This document shows positions 47,202 to 60,609 of a stretch of DNA of 64,000 bases, in pieces. The stretch comes from Rhynchosporium graminicola. Taxonomy: Eukaryota > Ascomycota > Leotiomycetes > Helotiales > Ploettnerulaceae. The notes beneath the pieces were generated by a model. The model saw only the letters and a program-made list of their open reading frames with translations. It searched no databases and was not told where the DNA came from. Positions within the stretch are counted from its first letter, which is position 1. Each line of letters opens with the position of its first letter. A program made the translations under genes and the position numbers. The stretch lies in NCBI GenBank assembly GCA_900074885.1, contig FJUW01000005.1, positions 526,242-590,241 on the forward strand. The letters run 5' to 3'.

Positions 47202-49328
47202 TGTTTCGGTAGGAAGGTTGTTTCTGGAAGAGAAGATGGAGTTAGCTTCGAGATCTATCTCACAAGGTGCCTTCAATTGTGGTTGTGGGGAGAACCTCAA
47301 GGTGATGAGGGTACTTGTGTGGTGGTGGGGTCAAACAAGGGACGGTGAATGGCTGCAATACGTACTCTTGGAAGAAGCCTTGTTGTTGATATACTGTCGC
47401 GAGTACAGTAGAGTTGGGATTGAGTTTGCAGAGTAATCAGCAAGGGAAATGCAGTTCTTTATGAAGTTGTTGTAAAGAGTTGTAGATTTTAGAATGGAAT
47501 GAAGAAAGCTCGTTCGAAAAAGTCCTCCTTTGCTTGCTGTGTGAAAAAAGGCTAGGGTCAAGCTAGCTTGGCTAGGCCCATTTAGCGACCCGGCTGGCTG
47601 GCCTGAGGATGAAGTTTTGGACCCCTGCATTGTCCTTTATCGAAGGCAGAACCAATAAGGTTGGCTCAAGTTGTGGCGTAGTGGGGTTCGATAGAGGCGA
47701 AAATAAAGATGGAAAATCCAACATTATACGCGAGGATAGAGGCAAACTAACTAATAAGAAATCGAAAATTCGAATTCGAAGCAAGGACAACTAAAGACGC
47801 GGGAGAAGAATTCTTATGACAGACCAACAGACCTCGAGAGATGTGCATCCGAATGCAGCACGTACTCATATCATGGATATTCTGTTCAATTCGTTACCAC
47901 CAAGTCATCTTCTGGCATTTTGAAGGGAAAAGGATTTGATAATTGCCACTCTATGGCCGTTCATTTAGATACGTCGTGTCTATCCACTCTCACTTGGTCT
48001 TGCCACAATCAAGCAGATTTCTCCCCGCCAGACCCGACGCGAGTTAAATACATACTCCAGAGCAGCGGTCAGCTCTATGGCAGTCCTCCATATATGATGT
48101 CCAGATTTGTGTGCGTACTGCTTGGCAGGGCTAGGAATATGGATGGTGCTCATACAGTACTGCCAACGAGACCAGGATCGAATCGTATCATCGCTTTGAC
48201 CCAGCCAGTCGGACGGTCGACATCCATGCAGATATATCCTGTCTACGCAACCATTTTGCCACGATCGGCCACAATGAGCCATCCGATCTTCAATATGGTA
48301 CAACTTGTCCTTCGTACACTCGTGAGTTGCCTGCTATATTTCATCGCGTGGCCCAAGTCTATATAGCTGTGATGGCTCTGCGCAACCTGTCATGCAGGAT
48401 GAGTGTCGCAAGGATTGGCGGAGACTCTAATACTTGGTCGTCCCTCAAACAACAGCCTTTCCCAGCCTATAGCGGACGTTACATGTGATCGAGAGAGAGA
48501 TCAGGACCAGTGACATAGACAACGGAAATCAGTGGCCGGTTGTAACGAAGCCCTTGTCCTCACAAATAGAAGTAGTAACCCCATTTTGGAACTTTGATTG
48601 TATTCCTCAAGTCAAAGTCGCAAGACTTTTTCTTAACTTCACTAAACCGTGAACTAAAGTCATGATATTGTTTTGTAACTATTATATTCACTCATCGCGA
48701 GGTGAGCCTAATAGCCACTTTCATCCGATGTCGATAGCAGTGGCAGCCTCCTGAACCAGGATCGATATGGATACTTGGGAACGTGCAGTTACGATCCCCT
48801 CATGTATATATGATGAGCAGAAGGATTTATCGACTTTACTCATATCTGGCTGTATCTCATCTTAACAGGTGTTAAGAAGGTCAACCAGTACGAGATATTG
48901 CTTTGGAGGAAGTAACTCTGGGTTAGGAGGCTTCCGCTAGCTTGGCTCAGACGGTGAAATGAGTAAGTATCACGCGGATGATTTGAAGATCAGAGGTTTC
49001 TTATTGACTCTTCACTTCACTCGAGCACAAGCTATCGAACTGAGAGAAAATTATAACAGACTGCGAAAATGTTTCGATGGCAGAGAGTGATCGCCAATGA
49101 GATGAGGCCGTGTAACCTCGCATGTCATGTTCACTAAGTCCACGATGAAGTTTTGAATCGGTAAGTCGATTCCTTGAGTTTACAAGCTTCCCAGACTTCA
49201 AAGAGAGCGCTTCTGACATTCCGCGTTCATTTTGGAAAATAATCGGAGTTCGGGTTTTCTCCGCCTTTGATCTGTATGAACAACTCACCCTTCAACAGCA
49301 AATCCCGCGTACTCCTGAGGGCACGGGC
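47202..49328. other. Intergenic, 2.1 kb
   Basis: Promoter and probable leader of the zinc-knuckle gene at the left. No further gene was recognised; a minus-strand 107-codon frame at 47980 and a plus-strand 148-codon frame at 47920 overlap each other and look like chance. Confidence 0.45.
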
Positions 49329-50290
49329 ATGTCAGACACAGCATCTCCAATATCCCCAGTAACGCACCAGCATCGAACGTGAAACCCACCAAGCGGAAAG
49401 CGCTTTCAAGCGACCTATGTCGCGGCCGCAAAGTACGTTGTGGTGGCGAGCATCCAAGCTGTCGACGATGCAGGGTCCCGTATAAGCGTTATATTATCGG
49501 TACCTCCTTGCACCTACGACCTCATATACACAGAACCTCGAAACAAAGTCAAAGAGTTATAAGCTCTCGTCGACAGATTACAGAATCCATAGTCCACGGA
49601 TGTTAGGAAATTTAGTGATTTCTAACCTTTGTCGCCAGCTACAGCTGGAAATACTGGACCTGGACAAGTGTCACAGGACGGTGGAAGCACTTTTGATGAG
49701 TTGTAGCGCGATGAGAAGGGAGTTGTTGCGTATCATGGCGCTACGAGCTTCTGTCCGCTTCCTTTGCCGGTGAAGGGAAGTGCTCCTGTAGGGGCCGTGC
49801 GCCCTTCAATCCGAGACGTAAATGGAGGAGATAGAAAGGATCGGTGGGTGCGTAATGCGTGGGCAGAAGAGGACCATGGAGCCTATCTGGGAGGCTCTAG
49901 TAACCTCTAAGCTCAAATCTGATGGAAGGAAATGGATTCAAAAGGTCGAGTAAGTGTCGATCAAACGACTTAGGCGCCATTTTCAATTTCTACTGGATAT
50001 CCATTGGTGCTGAATCCAACCGCTGTTCAACTTTGTCACCGACGAAGTTTTACTTGTACCTATTTTACTATACCCATCAATCAAATGCACGTACGAACAA
50101 CTAGCAGGAGATATGCAAGTCATGGCCCGTGTTATTCCCATACTTTGCCCAATACCCATACTCTCACATTCCGTTTGGATGGTGGAAGAAGCGCCTGCTA
50201 CACCACTTGCAAAGAGCTTGATAAGTTGATGGCTACAGATTCTATATCTTTTGCTGTTATCCACCACGGATATCAATTACATTAACAATG
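49329..50290 (+). pseudogene. Decayed Zn2Cys6 transcription factor
   Basis: Remnant of a fungal-specific regulator. An ATG at 49329 opens a short leader, then the frame shifts into a zinc cluster (SDLCRGRKVRC..EHPSCRRC) in which the first Cys is Ser and the last is lost. Further fragments follow in different frames: LVDRLQNP after an in-frame TAA (near 49560), VAYHGATSF near 49730, and the hallmark LLDIHWC-stop-IQPLFNFV near 49985-50035. In the last, a TGG has become TGA (50011-50013). Multiple frameshifts and stops rule out function. The order of fragments matches the family, so this is one gene that decayed in place. Confidence 0.75.
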
Positions 50291-51098
50291 TGGTAACTCC
50301 CAGGAAGCTAGGCGTTTAGCAAGACACATACATGACCTTAGTTAAGTCAATTTCCTCGCGAGAAATAGAAAGAAAGAAAAAGACTGTGTTATATTGTATA
50401 TCACTGTCTCACACCCTTCCTTCACACTCGTTTTGCTCTTCCGCTCCTTCGTACGGAGAGATCTGCTCATTTCCGATGCAGCATCGGCATCGGCATCTCT
50501 ACGCACGTAATCTCTTTCCTCTTCGCACCTCAGATGATACACCTACCAGGAAATGAAACCAGCTTCGTATAAGTTGTGTTGGAATCTCCAGAGAGGGAGG
50601 GATAGGAGGTAGGTAGGTAGGTAGGTAGAATGATAGCTCTCTTTCTTGATAGAAACAACGCCATGAATTTAAACTCGACGACTAGATTTAAGTAGATTAG
50701 ATAGATATATTTACAATGCTAAGGATACTAGGTATATATGAAAAGACTCGAGCAAGGAAGGACCTTATATATAAAAGACTCAAAAGAAAGGAATTTCATA
50801 TCCGTCTATTCATATGTCATCCATCTACATATCTTCGTCAAATTCCTTTCTTCCCCAGCCAAGAGACCGCATCTCCAAAAAAGAGAAGTCAATCCTTATA
50901 TCAAATCAAATCGCATCGTATCGGCCCACTTATCTCGTCTAATTACGCTTCTAGAAAAAAGGACGGCATGAAAGTATGGATATAAAAAGAACACCAGTAA
51001 CACCAAATTTAAACCCAACCCCTATGCTTTATCCAACCATGTCCATCCATCTATCCCAATATAACACACAAGACAAAAATTTACCCCACCCTCCCCCT
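50291..51098. other. Intergenic, 0.8 kb
   Basis: Convergent spacer between the decayed regulator and the Vps62-type gene. It contains an AGGT tandem repeat and nothing else recognisable. Confidence 0.5.
50607..50626. repeat. (AGGT)5 microsatellite
   Basis: Five perfect AGGT copies in the 3' spacer. Confidence 0.9.
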
Positions 51099-52871
51099 CT
51101 AACTCAACCAACTCCTCCCCTTGCCCTCCCTCAAACTATCTACAATCGTACACCCGCCTCTAGACTGACAAACCTTACTCCTGCCCAGATTTTTCCACCG
51201 TGGTCCGAATGGCCCGCTCACGTAATGATATTCACCCACAAATCGCCACTGTCTCCAATCCCCAAGACTGTAAAGTTTATCGCCCCAGTGACCTGCAAAC
51301 CACCACCATCCCATCGGCGCATCGGGGTTATTGGCGGCGGGCTGCAGAGCGGAAGCCATCTGCAAGGTGGAGGGATTGGTGGCTTGTTGGAGGGATGGTT
51401 CCGAGGGTTTGTGGGAGTAGGATGAAGGTGGAAAGACATTAGGATCGGTTGATGGTTCCGGGAAAGCTTTTGCGTCGGCGCCGTGCGTGATAGAGGTGTT
51501 GTAATGATATGCGAGGTAATTATGCGCTGGATCCCACATCGGTCCTCTATCCGTAACATCGGCCAACAACCCAAATGGTAGGACATAAGGATGGCTTCCT
51601 GGCTGGGCATACATAGCATGACTTCCCAACGCACTATACAGCACTGGTCTGCCCTCTCTGCCTTTCCCTTTGCCTTTCTCAACAGCGGAGTATGTATATG
51701 CTAGTCCTCCGGAGTGAGCTGAGAAGAAAACGGCTTTAGGGACGCCATTATGGAAACGGATGAGAGAGTGTTCCCAGTCGCCGACGTGGTTCCCGAAACG
51801 GCAGCCGAGAACCGTGGTCCCGAGGTTGTACGAGTAGAAGTAGAACCAAAAGGCGTCGAGGATACCGGAGCCTTTATCAACAAGAACAAGGACTGCCGGG
51901 GCGCGAGAGTAGCCGCCTGGTTTTTGAAGGATTGGTGAGCGTCGGCGGAGAGCTTCGCGGTATGGTTCTTTGCTTGATTTCTTAGGTGGTGTTTTGTTTG
52001 CGGTTTGAGGTTGGGATTGGTATGTTGGTGGTATGGGGGCAGAGATTTTATGTTTAGGTCCGTATGGATCGAACCAAGTCTCTAGATCTTCTTCCGAAGG
52101 GACAGCACCGGTAGATATTTCGTCAAGTGGAACATCTTCCTCTTTATCCTCGTTCTCACCCTCATCATCCTCATCTTCATCATCGTAAGGAACAGGTTTA
52201 TTATAAGCACTTCCCAGCCATTCCGGCCTTTCCTCCACATCATCTTTACTATGCAAAAAAACAAAAGCTCCCTTTCTCCCTTCATTCAACTCATGTAGAT
52301 TATCAACAGTAGGACGAAAGCCAGTGATATTTAAATCTGTCATGTTGTTATAGGGCATCACATGCGCGAGATGTTCTCGGATGTCTGATGGCCAGAATTG
52401 TTCACCGGAGTAGAGATGTACGAGAGGTGCGTGGTCGAGGACGAATTGTGGTACTTCTTTCAGAACCCTTGTGTCGCCATCCCAATCACCCGGTTTCAAT
52501 CTCTGGCCTTGACCTGGTATCCGGTCCCATAGATCGCGGTCATCGTCACCCTCTCGATCCTGTCCATCCCTTCCATTCTCCCCTTCATTCAACACATACT
52601 GCACATCTCTTCCTTGCCTCTTGTCGCCTCTTTTCTTATTCCATGGTCGAACAGCAGGATCCGGATGCCAATGCGCCAGCCCGCAGAGTCCTATCCATCG
52701 ACATGCTTGTCTGTCCAACCAGTTCTTGGATGTTGAGATCCAGTAGGCGTCCTCACGTACTTGAGCAGGAGTGCGGTTGTTGGGGTCGAGATGTTTGTGC
52801 AGGGCTGTGAGGCCGAACCAGGAGAGTATTACGAAGAGGACGAATAGGCCTAGACGGCGCAGACCCCACAT
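51099..52871 (-). CDS. Vps62/Tda6-type vacuolar protein sorting-associated protein
   Basis: Intronless, about 590 residues from the ATG at 52871. The frame stays open further upstream but without a preceding ATG, and this ATG puts a membrane segment (LGLFVLFVILSWFGLTAL) right at the N-terminus as a signal anchor. The luminal part holds the Vps62 domain: HAPLVHLYSGEQFWPSDI early, then, after an acidic low-complexity insert, DAFWFYFYSYN, GNHVGDWEHSLIRF, SAHSGGLAY, YSALGSHAMYA and GDKLYSLGDWRQWRFVGEYHYVSGPFGPRWKNLGR. Homologues were linked genetically to vacuolar protein sorting in yeast; the biochemical function is not established. The acidic insert (roughly residues 230-280) is probably disordered. 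Confidence 0.88.
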   Translation of the reverse strand: MWGLRRLGLFVLFVILSWFGLTALHKHLDPNNRTPAQVREDAYWISTSKNWLDRQACRWIGLCGLAHWHPDPAVRPWNKKRGDKRQGRDVQYVLNEGENGRDGQDREGDDDRDLWDRIPGQGQRLKPGDWDGDTRVLKEVPQFVLDHAPLVHLYSGEQFWPSDIREHLAHVMPYNNMTDLNITGFRPTVDNLHELNEGRKGAFVFLHSKDDVEERPEWLGSAYNKPVPYDDEDEDDEGENEDKEEDVPLDEISTGAVPSEEDLETWFDPYGPKHKISAPIPPTYQSQPQTANKTPPKKSSKEPYREALRRRSPILQKPGGYSRAPAVLVLVDKGSGILDAFWFYFYSYNLGTTVLGCRFGNHVGDWEHSLIRFHNGVPKAVFFSAHSGGLAYTYSAVEKGKGKGREGRPVLYSALGSHAMYAQPGSHPYVLPFGLLADVTDRGPMWDPAHNYLAYHYNTSITHGADAKAFPEPSTDPNVFPPSSYSHKPSEPSLQQATNPSTLQMASALQPAANNPDAPMGWWWFAGHWGDKLYSLGDWRQWRFVGEYHYVSGPFGPRWKNLGRSKVCQSRGGCTIVDSLREGKGRSWLS

Positions 52872-53484
52872 GCTGGTTGTTGTACTGTAGATTTTCCTAA
52901 ATTTGTCCTCTTTGAATCCTCTATGCCCGTGTATCCTTCCTTTCTCCAATGTCAAGGTCGTATTATTCGGTCTGCGGGACTCGGAAGCATGCTCGTCGAC
53001 GCCGGCGGGGATGCAGTATGGAATGGGAAGACTGTTGAAATCGAGGCCGTACAGATTAGATGAATCCAATACTCTTAGCTACACCAAAGTAAATCAGATC
53101 CCACACACCGACCAGCGAACGTGGCATCGACACAGGCGACTGGCGCAAAGCGAGGCGGAAGTGTTGTTGTATCGAACGTGTCGCCCAGCAAATGACACGG
53201 CAGCAAAGGATCGTCCAAAGTATAAAGATGTAAGGTAGTCCCGGCTACAAAGATCGATATATCTATGGCATGGCTATCATTTGTTGTTCTCTACAGTCCT
53301 CGCAAGGGAGATCGTGTCGAGATAAGATGGGGTCGCTGATGAATCCGAGCGTTGCTTAGAGTGAAGGTTGAGTCGAGTCAGGTTCCCCGTTGACTTACGG
53401 AGGGTGAGGCTGACCTAAGGGTCTCGAGGGTTTGAGTTATTGTACAAATGATCAACAGTGCCGGCCGGGAGTTCCGATGCAGGA

Positions 53485-53508
53485 GCCAAAGCCAAAGCCA
53501 AAGCCAAA
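53485..53508. repeat. (GCCAAA)4 repeat
   Basis: Four perfect GCCAAA copies. Confidence 0.9.
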
Positions 53509-53807
53509 ACCAACAAATGAGATAAGTAAGGATCGAGGTCTGACCAATGTGCGTAGTCCATGCGCAGTCAGTCACTGCCTGCCTTCTGATCCGCGAATGT
53601 TCATAGGGTCTTGAGGGTGTAGTATTGTAATCGTCGGTTCCTCGGTTCCCGACCGATTACCTAGATGAGCGGCGGCGCCACGGGACGGTCACGGGACGGG
53701 TATGGACGTGATTAGTCCAAGCCTTTGGCGTCATCACAGACGGCGACTGGGAACATTACCTACCTAAGTAGCTATAATATGATGTGGTTCTCGTGCCTTT
53801 CATACAA

Positions 53808-53827
53808 GTGGTGGTGGTGGTGGTGGG
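53808..53827. repeat. (GTG)n microsatellite
   Basis: At least six tandem GTG units. Confidence 0.9.
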
Positions 53828-53965
53828 GGATAGATAAGGTTCCTATTCTTTATCGATAGGAGATAGGGGTCAGCATTACTTAGTGTCACTCCCACTTCAT
53901 GATATAATTTCTATACACACCCACATCTGCTATACATGTAAATAGTTAAGTTTCTCTACATAATG

Positions 53966-53985
53966 CCTTGCCTTGCCTTGCCTTG
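53966..53985. repeat. (CCTTG)4 repeat
   Basis: Four perfect CCTTG copies. Confidence 0.9.
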
Positions 53986-55108
53986 AGCACATCCTTCTGC
54001 TCCAGATACAGTGCACAATATCTATACTTGACCCTTCGTATTCCATTTGGAACGCATCTATCCAGCCATCCAGCCATTCTCATGCACGCACGTGCAGGAC
54101 CAGGGCACATCTTAGGTCGGCATCTTCTCTTATCCACGCGTTGCTACAAACATAATGATCGCTCGTTCCACATATCCTCCCTCGTCTCTATACTCACAAC
54201 TACAGCTTCCGGAGTATACACAACAACACTCCGAATGCTCAAACCCTGGAACCGCTCTAGATCCAACTGCCAGACAACGTGCGAGATATTGTGGTGATAT
54301 ACGATGAGCTTGACACTCTTTTAGAGTTCCGATGGGAATTTCGATGGGAAGCATGTGAATTTGAAGGGCCCAGCTGATCTATATGGATGGTATGCCCCAA
54401 CGACAGATGAGATGAGTCGTTGAAAGCTGAGTGGCATTGAGCAACTGGACTGAATGAACTTCGGAAATAATCAAACTCTGGATGTCCGACTCGGAAATGA
54501 TGGCTGCATGATGAGATCTGTCTGACTCAGTACTTACTCCCTGATTGGACTTGCATGCTCCGTACTACTGCCGTTCCTGGTACTGCTTCATTGGGAAAGC
54601 TGTATACTTCCAGCCACATAACATTTTCTCGACCTCTGGAAATTTTGATCATGATCAACTTGTGGCGGACTGCGGTGTGGAAACAGGCTGGGATCTGCAA
54701 TTCATGTGGAAGTGATGTGATGATCTGGATCCCTTGTTTGATGTATTGCTGTTGAAGGAAGTACTCGCTAACCTCCCAACTTGCAGGAGTAAGTTATTGT
54801 CTACGAGAACCTTCTGCTTGTTTCTGTTTTCTTCGCTGATTTTGTTAATTTGTTCTTGCTCTTGTACATCGATCCATCGTCCCAATCAAGCAGACATAGG
54901 TTGGAATATCGTGAATCAACTTCCAACCTCAGATAGCTTCAAAAGAACCTAACTTGATCACTAACGTTCTTAATCAAAAGACGGATCAAGGTGAAAAGCT
55001 CAACTACCACGGAGGACTGCCGGAGACAATTCCTGCAAGCTGGAAGGCGAAACTCGTGTCCTACTCGTGTGTTCTAGTGCCAAGTAGCCTAGCATTTGAA
55101 AGTCCAGA

Positions 55109-55150
55109 TCTCTCTTTCTCTCTCTCTCTCTCTCTCTTTTTCTCTCTCTA
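55109..55150. repeat. (TC)n pyrimidine tract
   Basis: About 40 bases of near-perfect CT dinucleotide repeat with short T interruptions. Confidence 0.9.
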
Positions 55151-56216
55151 TATAACCCTCCACGATTCCTAAATCGATGAGTAAGACTGGCGAATATCTC
55201 AAGCCGGCTATGTATGGGAGCAGTTTTTAGGACGGCACGGAGTTTCTATCAGAAGTAAGCTCTTGTCCAGACTGTTGTATCATTTAGTTTCATCCTATAC
55301 TATATTGCATGTAGTCACACCTCTTGTGTAGCTCTCGGTCGAAAAATTGTCTGCTTTGTGCTTCTCCAAGCGAGCCTCAGAATCAAACAACAATAGCAAA
55401 AGTGTTGACAGCGGAGTCTAGCGTAGATCATACCTAAGCAGTAAAGCGAATTGTTTGATATTTTTCTTCGCACCTGACCTTGGCTTCGACGCCGCAACTT
55501 TACCATTTCTTTCCCTTAGCAGAGCAATAAGATAAGATGAATAAAGTATTTTGAGTGATCCTTCATTGGGTGTGAGCGAATTCCCTGGTCCTTTCGGCTT
55601 GAGATTGATGTTTGCATTTTGACGGAGTAGAGACCAAAAGAGGAAGCAATATATGAAGTGCGGACTCACGTTTCTGTTAGTACAATCCCCTATCATTCTT
55701 CAGTTAGATGTGCTCGACTATCTCCTCTTCTCAGAAACGATATCTTGCAAATAACCCACAAGTACCGTGTCATACGGAACCAAGTCTGCACACTGGCCAA
55801 CACGAATTACAGAATAATCCCATCAGTTCCTGGCAGCTCTAGTTATGAAATGTGCATCCCGTACCTATTCTCTACAATCTCCAAGATCTCGCTTCGATAC
55901 CTCACGTTCCCGAGTCCTTCCAAGCGAGGAGTTTGGAAATTGAGTGAGGAGTCTATCATGCAGCTGCCCGCAACGCAACAGCTCACACGTTTGGACTAGG
56001 AGGAATGAGCTATGCCATGTCAACGACGCCGCTGTCAACATACAGGACAGCCCAACCCGAAATACGAACTTCGTTATCAGGACAAAAGACGCAGGACCAA
56101 ATGCAGGATAATGGAACTGCTAACATTGCTAACATTCGTCAAGAGTAGCTTGAAAGCTACGCAGCGCAGCAGAAAAATCTCTCTCTGATCTGTCCAACCG
56201 AAGGTGACATTGATAT

Positions 56217-57883
<1,667 letters not shown>

Positions 57884-58400
57884 GTGGTTTCTTCTCGGCT
57901 AGTTCATATACAACAACACGAGTCAAAGGTCAAAGGAGAAGGTGACGAGATAATGAGGTCAGAAGGATTCAGCTCTCAATGCTCAGGCAGAACTGATATC
58001 TATGTATCTTCGAAAAAAGCTTTACTCCGCCCAGATTTCACAATGTTTTTTTCATGCGTAAGTCGGCCGAGGTACCCGAGAACTCCGTAAGATAGCCCTA
58101 CCGAGATAACCGAGATACCCGATTATCATACTCAATTCCAGCCGCCTATCTCACGAACAACAAATGCAGGTTAAGAAACTCTCATTTGACTGTTATATCG
58201 CGAAAGAGATCATATCTCTGGATAGCATAAAACTCTATCAAACTGTGAGAGAACGATGGCCCAATTAATCCCGCCCCTTTGGTTTGTGCAACGTGCAACA
58301 CATTTCCTAGATCGCCCAAATTTTTATAAATGAGGCCAACCTCCTCCTATAGTTGTAGTGTTGGAACTCTCAAGATAGTGAACCTACGCTCATCAACAAT
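57884..58400. promoter_or_regulatory. Divergent promoter with several HGATAR (GATA-factor) sites
   Basis: The 517-bp gap between the amine oxidase start (-) and the permease relic start (+) holds HGATAR matches at 57948 (AGATAA), 58090 (AGATAG), 58104 (AGATAA) and 58123 (TGATAA on the minus strand). It also has CCAAT at 58261 and TATAAA at 58325, 76 bp before the permease ATG. HGATAR is the core site of fungal nitrogen GATA factors (AreA/Nit2). About 1.5 matches are expected by chance, so the enrichment is suggestive only. Confidence 0.45.
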
Positions 58401-60290
58401 ATGACCACTACTCTCACCAATCATGAAAGCCCGAGAGGTGCTCGCCTTGAGAGGAAGATGAGCAAAATCAACATGCTAGCCATGACCTTTGCAATCCTGA
58501 AGTACGTTCAGCTTGGATCAGCTTAAAGAGTGAAGCGCATGCAAGAGTTAACAGTCATGCAGTACCTGGATAGCCTTGGCTGGTGTTATGGGCACAGTAC
58601 TGAGCTGGCGGATCTGTTGCGGTTGTTTACGGCTTCATTTTCTGTGTGTTATGCAACGTCTGCATGATTGCAAGTTTAGGGGAGCTTGCATCTATATGGC
58701 CGACAGCTGGGGGCCAGTACCATTACGCATACATGCTAGGCAACGGAAGATGGAAGAGGATCTCGTCGTTTTTAACGTGGGATGGCTCAGCATCGTTGGC
58801 TGGCTCACAATGGTCACAACCGCAGCTTACTTTGCTGGTAGGTAGTACGACCCTTCATTATTTACATCGCTAATAAAAGCAGCTTTCTTCATCACTGCAG
58901 CTATCATTGTTGCTACAGATGGAACCTACGAGTCGGCGCCGTGGAAGGTGTACCTTATGTTCGTTGCAATCATTGTATTCACGACCATCACTAATCTCTA
59001 TGGGAACAAAATCATGTATCAGTGTATCACTGGAATAATGCTGCGAGTGAGTTTGTCACATCCATCCTACCTGGGCTTTCACTAACTGGTCGATGATGAT
59101 TTGGTCTCTTCTTTCTTGCGGCATCATCAGTGTAAACCTTCTTGCTACGTCGAAGAAGACTGATGCAACATATGTCTTTACTAGCTTCAGCAATACAACG
59201 GGATGGCCATCCGGCATATCATGGATACTTGGCATGTTACAATCAGTACTGTCTTTGATAGGGTCGGACGCTGCTACACACATGAGTGAAGAGATGCCTC
59301 GTCCTACGTTAGACACCCCAAAGGCAATGGTATACAGCATTGTAGTTGGTGGTATCACGTCAGATCTGATGTCGTTACGCATATCCAACATCCCATTGAC
59401 AATTGGATAGTGGACTTGGATTCATTCTCGTCGTTTTGTTCTGTTCGAACGGTCTCCAAACGGTACTGGCGACTGCGACTGGGTTGCCAATCACTGCATT
59501 GGTTCACCAATCCACAGGGAGCGCTACTGCTGCATCTATACTGACTCTCATGCTCGCGATTTGATTCATTAATGGGACAGACGCAGCTGTAACTACCGTG
59601 AGTCGCCTTCTGTTCGCAATGGCTCGTGATTAAGGAACAGTTGCCTCGGAATAGTTAGTAATCCCTCTCCCAACTTCCGTCTCTTCTGACAGGCTTCAGC
59701 TTCTAGAGAATAGACCCCATATTCAAAGTCCCTGCACGGACCATCATCGCGTGTTGCATATTTAATATGTGCTTTGGATTACTGTACCTTGGTAGGTAGG
59801 CTTTGCAATCCTAACAATGCTTTGCAACTGACCGGATGGGCAGGACCGGCCGTGGCTTTCAACGCCTACGTTCCTTGCACAACACTATTCCTGAATGAAT
59901 CCTATGGCGCCCCAATCCTCATGCTCGTTGTAGGTGGTCGGAAAGTAGTCAGCGAACAGGCTGTCAATTTCAAGCTAGGGCGCTTGGGACCGCTCTTGAA
60001 CAAGATATCTGTGATTTTTATAGCGATCACCTCAATCGTAAGACAACATGCCATGGCTTTTCCAAGTAGCTTTCCTGCTAAACAAAATACAGTTTCTGTG
60101 CTTCTCTTCCCAGATGCCTGCAACTTCTAAGAACATGAGTGAATTTGGTCATGTGCCCATCTTCCTTTGAGAGCTGTTTGATGCTAATCATGGCAGACTT
60201 TGTTAGCGCTGTAATTGGAATTGCGGTTCTGTTCATTGTTATTACCTAAATGATAACAAGGAACAAGTACGATGGACCAGTATGCTGCCG
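58401..60290 (+). pseudogene. Amino-acid/GABA permease (APC family), broken
   Basis: Relic of a roughly 500-residue APC-superfamily permease of the fungal GABA/choline type. In order, partly in shifting frames, one can read: exon 1 MTTTLTNHESPRG..MLAMTFAILN; WIALAGVMGTVL; GELASIWPTAGGQYHYAY near 58680; GWLSIVGWLTMVTTAAYFA near 58785; VYLMFVAIIVFTTITNLYG; GSDAATHMSEEMPRP near 59270; LMLAI-stop-FINGTDAA near 59560 (TGA 59562-59564); FAMARD-stop-GTVAS (TAA 59631-59633); IDPIFKVPARTIIACCIFN near 59715; GWAGPAVAFNAY near 59840; and SAVIGIAVLFIVI near 60205. At least two frameshifts lie before 58800 and several more follow. Original introns (e.g. 58500-58560) are still visible. Non-functional. Confidence 0.85.
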
Positions 60291-60609
60291 ACTGCTTCAA
60301 GTCAATCAAGTGATTGAAATTGCCTTACTGATACCAACTTTAGGATATCTCAATCCTGGAAGGCCTGCAGTCCGTGTATTCTGCATCACAGGTGATGAGG
60401 ATATGCATGAAGCCGGACCTGGAGCAAAAGATCTAGATGACTTTGGATGACTGTTTGAGCCAGGATTGGTTTGGACTTCTGGCCTGGCGTGATTCTTTTT
60501 ATCATGCAGCAAGAGTTGCATCTTCGGTACGAAATGTTGGGAACTGTCGATCCACGGGGTGCTCGTCTATTTATCGAGTCTTCGAGGGTTGTGGTGAAAC
60601 GGAACAGAT
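60291..60609. other. Convergent spacer
   Basis: Short 3' spacer between the permease relic and the Zn2Cys6 gene; nothing recognised. Confidence 0.5.

Larger units (their letters stand above)
52872..56216. other. Gene-poor 3.3-kb stretch with microsatellites
   Basis: Promoter of the Vps62-type gene, then a stretch with no recognisable gene but several simple repeats (53485, 53808, 53966 and 55109). Open frames are below about 110 codons and unsupported. Confidence 0.5.

Noticed and set aside
47920..48366. 148-codon plus-strand frame overlapping a 107-codon minus-strand frame
   Set aside because: No family features and mutually exclusive strands.
52872..53069. N-terminal extension of the Vps62-type frame up to 53069
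   Set aside because: The extension begins at a TTG with an in-frame stop just upstream and no ATG; the ATG at 52871 directly precedes the signal anchor.
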